The notes beneath the pieces are model-generated. The model worked only from the letters and a program-made list of their open reading frames with translations. It searched no databases and was not told the origin of the DNA. 64,000 nt of DNA, from positions 62,001-126,000 of the forward strand of contig JAOUBJ010000009.1 of the NCBI GenBank assembly GCA_029860345.1, in the 5' to 3' direction. The stretch comes from Candidatus Zixiibacteriota bacterium. GTDB lineage: Bacteria; Zixibacteria; MSB-5A5; GN15; FEB-12. Positions 51,364-59,991 of the stretch are shown one piece after another. Within the stretch, counting starts at the first letter, position 1, and every line of letters begins with the position of its first letter. The translations under genes were made by a program, and so were the position numbers.

Positions 51364-52053
51364 CTAATAGAACTTACGTTGAACAGGTATCGTCAGACGG
51401 TTCTTTTTGGCGCCTTCGAACTCGATTGTAATCGAGCCCTTAAACTCCGAATCGGAAGTCTGTGGGGTAATCTTTACATAGCCTTCAGCCGCCGACCCAC
51501 CGGCCACCTGCGCCGGGAAGCTCACTTCGTAGGACTCGGACGGATAGGAAACGATATTCAGGTCCAGATCCTCATCGGAATGGTTGGTCAGGGTAAAGCC
51601 AACGCTGTCGATGGAATGAGAGGAGGTTCTGGCGAAAGTGGCTTTGTATGGTTTGATCGACACCGGCCTCAGGATATCCAGAGCCTGAGCGGCATTACCG
51701 ATCAGGGAAATGTAGTGTGGTTCCGGATTGTCGACAATGAACACTCGCGGATACTGACCAGTGTTGCCTATCCGGCGGCCCAGTTCCCAGGTCACCTTAA
51801 CTTTCATTGAATCACCCGGAGCCAGCCAATCTTGCTCCAGCGGCATGGTGGTGCATTGGCAGCCGGTTTTTATGGTCTGAATCTTGACCGTATCGCTGCC
51901 GGAGGCTCTAAACCAGAATTGGTGGGAAACAGTGGACTGATTCGGTATCATCCCAAAGTCAAACCTATTGGAAAGAATCTCCAGTTTGGCGTCGGCCGAA
52001 ACACTCAGGGCAGCCAACAACAGCATCAATGTCAAAAGAGGCCATTTCATCAT
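51364..52053 (-). CDS. exported DUF1573 protein with CxC motif
   Basis: 229 aa, signal peptide MMKWPLLTLMLLLAALSVSA. The DUF1573 domain begins SNRFDFGMIPNQSTVSHQFW and has the motif GCQC with Cys65 and Cys67. It is the paralog and upstream neighbour (74-base gap) of the TGA-containing gene and gives the reference for where its Sec lies. A TATAAG box ends six bases before the second ATG (52050), so this mRNA may also be leaderless. Function of DUF1573 is unknown. Confidence 0.88.
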   Translation of the reverse strand: MMKWPLLTLMLLLAALSVSADAKLEILSNRFDFGMIPNQSTVSHQFWFRASGSDTVKIQTIKTGCQCTTMPLEQDWLAPGDSMKVKVTWELGRRIGNTGQYPRVFIVDNPEPHYISLIGNAAQALDILRPVSIKPYKATFARTSSHSIDSVGFTLTNHSDEDLDLNIVSYPSESYEVSFPAQVAGGSAAEGYVKITPQTSDSEFKGSITIEFEGAKKNRLTIPVQRKFY

Positions 52054-52134
52054 ATTCTTATAACAGCGAATCGGGTTACTGTTCCCAACAAGCCGTCAAT
52101 ATACACTGCCACAGATAGTTAGTCAAGGCTTCAG

Positions 52135-52460
52135 ACGGGTGGTCGAGAGGCCCATAAGCTGGTTTTTCGCGCTTCGCGGCGATAAATCGGTTTTTAGTTT
52201 GTAACCTCACCCTGGCCTGAGTCTAAGGGTGAGCCCGACCTCGATTGCTGTAGGGAAGAACCGCTTCTGGTTCTGCCGCAACACAGTTTCGGGTGGCCGT
52301 CTCAAACCTTGTTTGGGACGGATAATACAAAAGACACCCCCAAACCTGGTTTGAGGGTGCCACCCGTGGTTAGCTGGCGGGACCACTAAGAGGGTCCCGC
52401 GCTACAAAACTGATGGTTGCCCTTGCTTGAACGTCCCGGCCTCCCGGAGGATTGGCTTGG
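52135..52460. repeat. gap with palindromic repeats
   Basis: GATAAATCGG variant of the GTGATAAATCAC element near 52190; AGAACC-gcttct-GGTTCT at 52257-52274; and the 75-base palindrome GGGTGGCCGTCTCAAACC ... GCCACCC at 52291-52365, the best-preserved copy, nearly identical in order to 765-838. No gene seen. Confidence 0.65.
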
Positions 52461-53822
52461 CTACATATCGAATATCTTGCCCGGATTGAGTATGTTGTCC
52501 GGGTCAAACTGTCTCTTGATTTGCCGCATCAGCTCAACGGCTTTTCCGTGCTCCAACTCAAACAGGTTCTTGTGACCCAAGCCGATTCCATGCTCGCCTG
52601 AGATTGTCCCGCCCAGCTCAATTGTCCGTCGAATAATCCGGTCGCTGAGATCAAGGCCGCGTTGCCATTCGTCTTTGACGTCGCGCCGGGCCAGAATCAG
52701 GGCGTGCAAAAGCCCCATGCCGACATGTCCGAAGGTGTGGATGGTCAATTCCAGTTCGCGACCGGCGGTGTGGCAAAACTCAACCATCTCCGGCAGTTTC
52801 GAGATAGGGAAGGCGACATCGTTGCGGATAATTTCGTAGCCCGGTTTCAGGTGTTTTATGGCATCGGTGGCGTAATGCCGAATATCCCATGGTCGCTGAT
52901 TATCGGCCAGCACCAGAGGTTTTCCACCAAGCTCCCGGCAAATAGTTGTGGCCATTTCGGCACTTGAGTCCAGGACCTGGGCCGGTCCGTGGAATTCCAG
53001 AAAGAGACAGGGGGCCTCCACCAGTCCGTACTCCTTCAGTCGATTCAAAGCGCGCACCAGGGCGCTGTCCAAAAACTCGACCGCGGCCAGGTCCAGGCCA
53101 TATCGGGCCATCTCCGACACAGCGGCGGCAGCGGCAACATCGTCGTCAAAGACAAAGCCGATCTGACGACGACCTTCGGGAAGGCCGGCCAGTCTTAATG
53201 TTATCGAGGTAATAATGGCCAAGGTCCCCTCGGAGCCTGCAATCAGGTCGACGAGGTTGTAGCCGCTTGATCTCTTGATGGCGCGTGAGCCGAGAGTCAT
53301 TGTTTCACCGGTGCCGGTCACGACTTCAAGCTGAAGAATATACTCGCGGGTGCCGCCGTATTTGATTGAGTAAATACCTGAGGCATTGGTCGAGACCATG
53401 CCGCCGATCGTGGCAACATCGCCGGAACCACCGGGGGCGGGGGGGAAGAAGAGTCCTTCGGATTTCAACTTATTGTTTAGGTCGTCATAGATAATACCCG
53501 GCTGTACAGTAACTTGCAGGTCGTCTTGGTAGAGCTGTACAATCTCGGTCAATCGGCTCAGATCGAGCACCAGGCCGCCAAGGGAGGGGATAGTCGACCC
53601 TTCCAGAGCGCTGCCCGCCCCTCGAGTGGTAACCGGTGTTTGTGTTTCGCGGCACTCGACAATGATGCGGCTGATTTCCGCGGCATCCAGAGGCCAGACT
53701 ACGGCCAATGGTGTCACCGGATCAAGGGTGGATTCATCCCTGGAAACCACGGCCAACTGGTCGGCCTGTGTTGATATCCGATCGGGGTCAACGAAGTGGC
53801 GGAGGCGGGTGAGTATATCCAT
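52461..53822 (-). CDS. FAD-linked oxidase, glycolate/D-lactate dehydrogenase type (GlcD-like)
   Basis: 453 aa. The FAD-binding type 4 domain has TTRGAGSALEGSTIPS and PGGSGDVATIGGMVSTNASG; the C-terminal domain has FGHVGMGLLHA and SGEHGIGLGHKN. The family oxidises D-2-hydroxy acids. It is the last gene of an operon with a leucine-dehydrogenase-like enzyme (18-base gap) and an exported peptidase, so it may act on hydroxy acids from branched amino acids. That link is inference. GlcE/GlcF-type partners are absent. Confidence 0.9.
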   Translation of the reverse strand: MDILTRLRHFVDPDRISTQADQLAVVSRDESTLDPVTPLAVVWPLDAAEISRIIVECRETQTPVTTRGAGSALEGSTIPSLGGLVLDLSRLTEIVQLYQDDLQVTVQPGIIYDDLNNKLKSEGLFFPPAPGGSGDVATIGGMVSTNASGIYSIKYGGTREYILQLEVVTGTGETMTLGSRAIKRSSGYNLVDLIAGSEGTLAIITSITLRLAGLPEGRRQIGFVFDDDVAAAAAVSEMARYGLDLAAVEFLDSALVRALNRLKEYGLVEAPCLFLEFHGPAQVLDSSAEMATTICRELGGKPLVLADNQRPWDIRHYATDAIKHLKPGYEIIRNDVAFPISKLPEMVEFCHTAGRELELTIHTFGHVGMGLLHALILARRDVKDEWQRGLDLSDRIIRRTIELGGTISGEHGIGLGHKNLFELEHGKAVELMRQIKRQFDPDNILNPGKIFDM

Positions 53823-53840
53823 TCGCTCGAAAGTAGCCGG

Positions 53841-54929
53841 TCAGGAAGTTACAACTCCGGCCTGCTCCTTGTCATGTTTGTTAAGCCGCTGTTTTGCCAA
53901 CTGAGCGGCCGCCGCCTCGGTGCTGACCCCCGACTCCTCTGCTATACTCAGCACTTGAGAAAGGGCAGTCCGAACCGTCCGGACGACCTGCCTGTTAGCT
54001 TCATCATTTGTCCATCCAAGCGCTTCAATGCCGGTGATGGCCATTGCGCCGCCAAAATTGACGACATAGTCGGGTGCGTAGGCAATCCCGCGCTGTTTGA
54101 GTCGTATGGCATCTTCAGTCGTGGCCAACTGGTTGTTGGCGCCGCCGACAATTGCCCGGCAGCGCAGGTTGGGAATCGTCTGGGCACTAAACAGTCCGCC
54201 CATCGCGCAGGGGGCGAGGATGTCGCACTCAGTCTCCAGCGCTTTTTCCGTGGGAACGAATCGAAGTTCCGGTTGAGTCTTTAATTGTCTGACAACCTGT
54301 TGGTCGATCTCGCTGACTATCACATCGGCTCCGGCTTGGCGCAGGTGTTCGATCAAAGCGGTGCCGACACTACCTGCTCCCTGAACCAGGACCCGCCGCT
54401 GCCTGAGTGAATCATCACCGAACAAATGCTTACACATCACCTGAATCCCGGTGAACACACCGAGCGCTGTGGCTGCTCCCGACGAGCCGGCGCCACCACA
54501 GGCGGGCGTACAACTGTGAACGTAGGGTGCGCCGTGCCGAGCGATCAGGTCCATGTCCTCGGACGTCGTACCGACATCCGGGCCGGTATAGAAATAACCG
54601 CCAAGTTGACCGATAATCCCGCCGTAACGCAGCAGCAAATCCGTTCGTGCATCGGGGGAGAGTTCTTCCGGGATTGATATGACCGCCTTACCGCCGCCTC
54701 TGGGAAAACCGGCCACGGCGAACTTGCGAGTCATTCCCTCGGCCAGCCTGAGAGCATCGTGGAGAGCTGTGGTGTGGTCGGAGTACTGCCTCATCCTTGT
54801 TCCGCCGGTGGCGGCCCCGAGCGTTGACGAATGAACAGCGATGAAAATCCAGCTACCGGTCGGAGCATCCTTTCGGACGATTACAGATTCGCCGTTCCAG
54901 TCCTGTATCTGGGTTTCCATCGTTGACAT
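53841..54929 (-). CDS. Leu/Phe/Val dehydrogenase family enzyme
   Basis: 362 aa. The N-terminal domain carries GAATGGTRMRQY and FPRGGGKAVI with the catalytic lysine, then YFYTGPDVGTTSEDM; the NAD domain begins RVLVQGAGSVGTAL and includes DILAPCAMGG and IVGGANNQL. This is the leucine dehydrogenase branch, deaminating branched-chain or phenyl amino acids to 2-oxoacids with NAD. It starts 9 bases after the peptidase stop, consistent with catabolism of released amino acids. Confidence 0.9.
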   Translation of the reverse strand: MSTMETQIQDWNGESVIVRKDAPTGSWIFIAVHSSTLGAATGGTRMRQYSDHTTALHDALRLAEGMTRKFAVAGFPRGGGKAVISIPEELSPDARTDLLLRYGGIIGQLGGYFYTGPDVGTTSEDMDLIARHGAPYVHSCTPACGGAGSSGAATALGVFTGIQVMCKHLFGDDSLRQRRVLVQGAGSVGTALIEHLRQAGADVIVSEIDQQVVRQLKTQPELRFVPTEKALETECDILAPCAMGGLFSAQTIPNLRCRAIVGGANNQLATTEDAIRLKQRGIAYAPDYVVNFGGAMAITGIEALGWTNDEANRQVVRTVRTALSQVLSIAEESGVSTEAAAAQLAKQRLNKHDKEQAGVVTS

Positions 54930-54938
54930 TGTGAAGTC

Positions 54939-56468
54939 CTACTGGAGTCTCCTGAGGGCAAGGAAGAACGGGTCCCAGGCCTCGACCATGGTCGGTTTCT
55001 GCTTCAGCATTTCGAGCTCGGCTTCTTCCATCTGACGACGGTCGATGATGGTCACCAGGACGTACTCATCGAACCAGTTGTTGTACATGTACCAGTTGCC
55101 GTCGTCGCCCGGTTTTGTGCCCCAACTGTTTTCGACCAGCCATTTGCGGGGGCTGCCGTCGGTGGCGGTGTCGACACCCATGAAGACCATGGCATGGTTG
55201 GGGGAGATGTCCTTGAAGTTGATCCGGTCTGCTTTGGAGAGCCGGAAGTCCATCCCGAAGGTTGTGTTGTAATCGTAAACGCCGTCCATGAAGATACCTG
55301 AATCGCCGTAGTTCTGCTTACCGACATCGCAGGCGAACCAGACCACTTGCGAATCCAGTAGTGATTTCTGAGTGTAATGTTTCAACCGCTCGATGGGCAG
55401 ATTGAGGATTACGTAGTCGTCATCTTCGTAGATATTTCGGCTGGTCTCGATTTGGTAGAGTTTGCCGTATTCACGAGTAGGGACATCGGCCAGCGCGACG
55501 TAATCGGGCAAGGTGCCGCCGAAGAATTCGTCATAGAACGAGCGCGGTGTAAACTGACGTTCGATAATCTCCTTCTCGGACTTCTTGTCGACCTTGGCAT
55601 CGTCCTTTTCATCTTCTTTATCAGCGTCGATCACCAGGTCATCGGCGGCTTCCTCGACTTCGGTCGAGTCAGCCTTTTTGTCGTCTTCGGTCGGCTCCCA
55701 GCGAAGGGTGAACTCCGAAGGCGGTGGACCGTAGGTGTAGACCAGGATTTTGTAGACATCACCCAGCATCACGTCCTTGCGTTTGCGCATGTCCTTGATG
55801 CTTTTGCCGTCTGAGTGCATCTGCCTTAGTTCCGAGGCGAACCCACGCAATCTGGATGTGGCCAGCTTGTTGAGCATGCCGGTGCTCGACGATTGTTTGG
55901 TCTCCGGCATGGCCGATTTGGGCACGACGCCATACTTGTTGACCAGCCCGGTGAAATAATGCCACCAGCCGCCGTCACCGATCGGACTTTCGAGTAGCCC
56001 CTGTAATTCGCGGTCGTTGATCGGACGGTCGGCCAATCGGATGATGTCCTCCAGGAACAAGTTGGATTTTTCGACCTTGTCCCAGAAAGCCAGCCAGGAT
56101 TGCGACAGTTCAAACTTGGATAGTTTGATTTTAGTGGCCACGTCGGGGGAGAAGACGTTGAACCCGGCGTACATCCAGCAGCGCCCCGACGATTTTTGGT
56201 TGGTGATACCGGCCGACTTCAAGGAGTGGTTGAAGATTTTGTCGTGACCAGTTAAGCTTTGGCGATTTAGTGAGAGGTCTTTAATCTTGTTGTTGGTGAT
56301 GGCATTAATTTGCAGGCCGGTCATGGGATCGTTGTCGACGGCCTTTTGATACTTGTCGAGCTGGTCAAAACCAACGGCGCCATCTTCTCTTGAGCCGCCG
56401 AATGCCGATAGCGCGGTTATGCATATAATGAGAATAGCGATTGTTGCCACATTGATGGATGTTTTCAC
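54939..56468 (-). CDS. exported C1B peptidase (bleomycin hydrolase/PepC family)
   Basis: 509 aa from a GTG at 56468 with AAAGGAGACATCC upstream; longer in-frame starts lack this. Residues 2-23 form a signal sequence (NVATIAILIICITALSAFGG). Catalytic residues: Cys97 in SSGRCWMY, His in PNHAMVFMG, Asn in ENSWGTKPGD. An Asp/Glu/Lys-rich insertion (DDKKADSTEVEEAADD onward) interrupts the middle and is not typical. C1B enzymes are usually cytoplasmic aminopeptidases; this one is predicted to be exported. It is the first gene of the amino-acid operon. Confidence 0.9.
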   Translation of the reverse strand: MKTSINVATIAILIICITALSAFGGSREDGAVGFDQLDKYQKAVDNDPMTGLQINAITNNKIKDLSLNRQSLTGHDKIFNHSLKSAGITNQKSSGRCWMYAGFNVFSPDVATKIKLSKFELSQSWLAFWDKVEKSNLFLEDIIRLADRPINDRELQGLLESPIGDGGWWHYFTGLVNKYGVVPKSAMPETKQSSSTGMLNKLATSRLRGFASELRQMHSDGKSIKDMRKRKDVMLGDVYKILVYTYGPPPSEFTLRWEPTEDDKKADSTEVEEAADDLVIDADKEDEKDDAKVDKKSEKEIIERQFTPRSFYDEFFGGTLPDYVALADVPTREYGKLYQIETSRNIYEDDDYVILNLPIERLKHYTQKSLLDSQVVWFACDVGKQNYGDSGIFMDGVYDYNTTFGMDFRLSKADRINFKDISPNHAMVFMGVDTATDGSPRKWLVENSWGTKPGDDGNWYMYNNWFDEYVLVTIIDRRQMEEAELEMLKQKPTMVEAWDPFFLALRRLQ

Positions 56469-56661
56469 GGATGTCTCCTTTGTCGAGGCCGGTCTCTGAT
56501 TCATGGCGACTAATGTAACAAAAAACGGGAGTGTTGGTAAGCGGTTTTGTTGAGGGGGGGATGAGCGGGGAGAATCACGGCAGCGGCCCGACGCGTACAA
56601 GCAAACGCAGATAAGAGTTAATCCGGAAGATGGCTATTGGCGTAAGGTACAGCACACTTTC

Positions 56662-57798
56662 TCAACGCCGTATCACTTCCTCCATCCATTCGCGTGCATG
56701 GAACTCATTGGTGAACATGTGAACTGTACTGTTTGGCTGTTCACGCATACAGGCGCCGAAAACTACTCTGATATCGTCTATGTGGGGGTGAGGATTCAAT
56801 GGGTCAACAAAGAAGATCACGACGTGGCATCTGTTGGCTAGGATTTCGGTAGCGATCTCAATGTCCCCACCTTTGGGCCCGGATTGGCACTTCACAACTT
56901 TCCCCAAGGAACACAGCCGACTGCAGGCCTTTTCAACTTCCGAGCCGGTTGTTCCGGTAGTAAGGATTCTCTCAAACTTCATCAGAACTTCTTCATACTG
57001 GGCAGCGAAGCGTATCATACGCGGTTTCACATCGTCGTGGGCGATCAGAGCGATTCTCTGTTTCTCCAGCGGAAGCATCACGCGCCTTTTTGGGGGCTGT
57101 GCCACATTCACTTCATAACAGCCGGTCTTGGTATTCTTTTTGACCTTTAGCCCCTCCACTGCCTTTGTTCCCTTTTTCTTTGCTCCTGTTTTCTTCACGG
57201 GAGTCGTTACTAATCGAACATCCAAAGGGTTGACCTTCTGAGGCAGGCGTTTTGCGTCACGTTCGGCCTCGTGCTTGAACCACTCTTCGACAGATGCACG
57301 GTTCATCAAGCGTTTGACATTCCAGAAATCACATAGGCGCATTAGTGCCAGGTTCTCCGGATTCAGCCAGTGAGAAGTAAGAGAAGATAGAAACGGCCAG
57401 ATTATACTGCATTGACTGTGTACGATGAGATTGGACAGGATGGTGACACCGCCGAGCTTTCGGTCAGGCAAGACCGTGACTCCACATTGCTTGATTATGA
57501 AGTCCTTAACGTCTTTGTTCATCGGTCCTATTCCTTCGAACTCCTTCACTTCTTCCAATGCCCTAATCACGTTCTTCAGCGACGCTGGCCCCAATGTCTT
57601 CAGCGTCTTGATCTCATCCGGCAGCCTGCGAGGGGCGAACAACCTCCGATAGGTGCCACCCGTAAATACAAAATGAAAGCTCTTTAGGATTTCAGGCTGA
57701 TCTAGTTCATGGAGTTTCTCAAAAACCTCGATCAGTTCGTTGTTCTTGGACACGCTATCATGACTAGCCAAAACCGCTACTAAGGTCTTCTTAGCCAT
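56662..57798 (-). CDS. double methylglyoxal-synthase-like protein
   Basis: 378 aa from ATG 57798 after GGAGGTGATCAGT. Residues 245-378 are a methylglyoxal synthase domain with its active-site set: His254-Asp255, TGTTG 281-285, SGPKGGD with Asp312, Asp332 in DPLN and His339. Residues 1-170 are a second, degenerate copy: SHD (12-14), TGGTY (46-50), LGGV (116-119, Val where the catalytic Asp belongs) and FWNVKRLMNRASVEEW matching the family end. A Lys-rich linker (about 202-222) joins them. MGS converts DHAP to methylglyoxal; the silent N-terminal copy may be regulatory. Confidence 0.8.
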   Translation of the reverse strand: MAKKTLVAVLASHDSVSKNNELIEVFEKLHELDQPEILKSFHFVFTGGTYRRLFAPRRLPDEIKTLKTLGPASLKNVIRALEEVKEFEGIGPMNKDVKDFIIKQCGVTVLPDRKLGGVTILSNLIVHSQCSIIWPFLSSLTSHWLNPENLALMRLCDFWNVKRLMNRASVEEWFKHEAERDAKRLPQKVNPLDVRLVTTPVKKTGAKKKGTKAVEGLKVKKNTKTGCYEVNVAQPPKRRVMLPLEKQRIALIAHDDVKPRMIRFAAQYEEVLMKFERILTTGTTGSEVEKACSRLCSLGKVVKCQSGPKGGDIEIATEILANRCHVVIFFVDPLNPHPHIDDIRVVFGACMREQPNSTVHMFTNEFHAREWMEEVIRR

Positions 57799-57860
57799 AC
57801 TGATCACCTCCGATTCTGTCGCTACTGTATTCAGCCGATGGTCCCAGCCACCGTAGTAGC

Positions 57861-57889
57861 ACTATAGCGAACCAGGATTGAATTGTCAA
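57861..57889 (-). promoter_or_regulatory. consensus promoter of the methylglyoxal-synthase-like gene
   Basis: TTGACA (57889-57884) and TATAGT (57866-57861) with a 17-base spacer on the minus strand. Start near 57854, about 56 bases before the ATG at 57798. Confidence 0.6.
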
Positions 57890-58474
57890 CTATCCCGGTT
57901 GTCGGAAAAAACCTTTCCATCTTTTGGTGAATCCATATATTGGGCGGCGTTGAGCACCCTTCGACTGCGCTCAGGGTGACACATGGAATGTGATTGCGAG
58001 GCACACAAGGTGAGCCTCGCTATGAAAGAGGTCAACAGTGCGCGAAGCGCGAAAAACCCATTTATGGGTCCCCTCTCGAGAGGGGGAAAAAGGTAGCGTT
58101 GTTGCCGAATTCGGGCCTGCGAGGAGTCGAAGCACAGGCAAGCCTGTTCTTGGGCTTCGCGCGTTGTCGGACCCACAGGGGTTTCGACCCACAGGAGCCG
58201 TCGCGCGGGTTCGCACGACGGCACCACAACCTCATGCTGAGCGGAGTCGAAGCACAGGCAAGCCTGTTCTTGCGCTTCGCGCGTTGTCGGACCCACAGGG
58301 GTTTCGACCTACAAGAGCCGTCACGCGGGGTCGCACGACGGCACCACAACCTCATGCTGAGCGGAGTCGAAGCATGAAAGGCAGCCGATGTGGACATCTG
58401 CCGGCCACGGAAATGAAGATGGACCCCCGCCTTCGCGGGGGTGACAAGCAAGACACAACGACGATGTGTGTACA
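57890..58474. repeat. repeat gap with a 120-base tandem repeat
   Basis: CACCCT-TCGACTGCGCTC-AGGGTG at 57955-57978. From about 58122 a unit of exactly 120 bases is repeated: copies begin (GAGTCGAAGCACAGGCAAGC) at 58124 and 58244, and a third, truncated start lies at 58364. Each unit carries GGGTTTCGACC and CCGTC.CGCGGG and ends CATGCTGAGCG. Then GATG-tgga-CATC at 58387-58398 and CCCCCGC-cttc-GCGGGGG at 58424-58441. Open frames here are repeat-derived. No promoter for hisS was found. Confidence 0.75.
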
Positions 58475-59923
58475 ATGAGCAAGGACAAGAAAAAGAAAAG
58501 CGACAAAGTAAAACCGCAACTGCTCAAAGGCTTTCGCGATTATCCGCCTGATGAGCAGATCGCACGCCAGAAAATGCTGGCCAAAGTGCGCGAAGTTTAC
58601 GAACTGCGCGGGTTCCTGCCATATCAGACAGCTTCGCTTGAGTTTGCCGGGACACTGTTGGGTCCGCATTACAACGAAGACTCGCTGGCTGAACTGTTCG
58701 GTTTCACCGGACCCGACGAAGTCGATATGGCCCTCAGGTATGAGTTCACGCTGTCGTTGGCTCGTTTCGTAGCCGGTAATCCGACCCTGCCGCTGCCCTT
58801 TCGGGGCTATCAGATCGGCAATGTCTGGCGGGTCGACAAACCGGGACCGGGGCGCTATCGCGAATTCGCCCAGTGCGACATAGATATAGTGGGTACCGAG
58901 AACCTGCTGGCCGACGCCGAGATTATCGCCACCATGGTAGCCACCCTGGAACATCTGGGCGTGGCCAATTTCAAGGTCCGTTTTTCCAATCGCAAGATTC
59001 TGAACGGTTTGATCGAGTACTCAGGTATTCCGACTGAGCGCGGTCCCGATGTTATGCGGGTGGTCGACAAACTCGAAAAGCAGGGGAGAGAGGCGGTGGT
59101 ACTGGAACTGGGGCCGGGACGGATCGATCAGTCGGGCGACAAGATTGCAGGACTCGATATCGATCCATCGCAGATAGCACAGATCGAAAAGTTTTTGGAT
59201 ATCGCCGGTGAAACCGAGGGCGACCCGCTGGAGAGAGCTGCATCCATTCTTGGTGGAATAGAATCTTCCCAGGCGGGAATTTACGAATTGCAGACGATCC
59301 AGCAGCATCTCGCCACCATGGGTGTTGACCAATCCAAATCCGGTATCGACTTGACCATTGTACGCGGGCTGGGCTACTACACCGGCCCGGTGTTTGAAAC
59401 CACGCTTACAGACCTGCCTGACTATGGCTCGGTCTTCTCAGGTGGACGTTATGACAACCTGGTGGATCGTTTTCTCAATCGTTCTATCCCGGCGGTGGGG
59501 ACATCGATAGGCATCGACCGGTTGCTGGCCGCCCTTATAGAGTTGAAAGCGCTGGACCTGCAATCGGCCACGGCCCAGGTGCTGGTAACCGTCATGGACA
59601 GAGATCGGCTGCCGGATTACCTGTCGATCCTGCGTCAACTTCGCGAGGCTGGGATTCCGGCCGAGGTATTCTCCGGCGACACCAAGAACCTGACCAAGCA
59701 GATCAAGTACGGCGATAAGGTGGGTATTCCGTTTGCCGTGATAGCCGGATCCGATGAATTCGAAGCCGGTACTGTCACGGTAAAAAACCTGGCCGCCGGG
59801 CGGCTGAAGGCTGAGTCCACCACCGACCGGGAAGAGTGGTTGAAAGCTGAAGATATTCAGGAGACAGTTGAGTCATCGGGCTTGATCGACTATCTGAAGA
59901 AAAAACTGCCGGGGCACTCTTAA
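58475..59923 (+). CDS. hisS: histidyl-tRNA synthetase
   Basis: 482 aa from ATG 58475; a GTG three codons earlier is possible. A Lys-rich tip (MSKDKKKKSDKVKP) precedes the class II core: GFRDYPP, motif 2 QIGNVWRVDKPGPGRYREF followed by QCDIDIVG, histidine motifs RGLGYYTGPVFE and SGGRYDNLV, motif 3 GTSIGIDRL, and a C-terminal anticodon-binding domain. The ATG lies immediately after the repeat array and has no clear ribosome site. Length fits the longer HisRS group. Confidence 0.95.
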   Translation: MSKDKKKKSDKVKPQLLKGFRDYPPDEQIARQKMLAKVREVYELRGFLPYQTASLEFAGTLLGPHYNEDSLAELFGFTGPDEVDMALRYEFTLSLARFVAGNPTLPLPFRGYQIGNVWRVDKPGPGRYREFAQCDIDIVGTENLLADAEIIATMVATLEHLGVANFKVRFSNRKILNGLIEYSGIPTERGPDVMRVVDKLEKQGREAVVLELGPGRIDQSGDKIAGLDIDPSQIAQIEKFLDIAGETEGDPLERAASILGGIESSQAGIYELQTIQQHLATMGVDQSKSGIDLTIVRGLGYYTGPVFETTLTDLPDYGSVFSGGRYDNLVDRFLNRSIPAVGTSIGIDRLLAALIELKALDLQSATAQVLVTVMDRDRLPDYLSILRQLREAGIPAEVFSGDTKNLTKQIKYGDKVGIPFAVIAGSDEFEAGTVTVKNLAAGRLKAESTTDREEWLKAEDIQETVESSGLIDYLKKKLPGHS

Positions 59924-59991
59924 CCAACGTATATCGTAGAGAAACAGAGCTTTGGCGGTCCTGAATCGAGCTGGAAAACAGCCGATTTACC

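Noticed and set aside
58122-58376. CRISPR array
   Set aside because: The repeated unit is 120 bases without short repeat/unique spacer structure, and no cas operon is present. The Cas2-like fold protein at 13307 is far away and not accompanied by cas1.
57886-58475. Several open frames of 80-146 codons on both strands in the hisS upstream gap
   Set aside because: They run through the 120-base tandem repeat and palindromes; the translations are repeat-derived and lack starts with ribosome sites.
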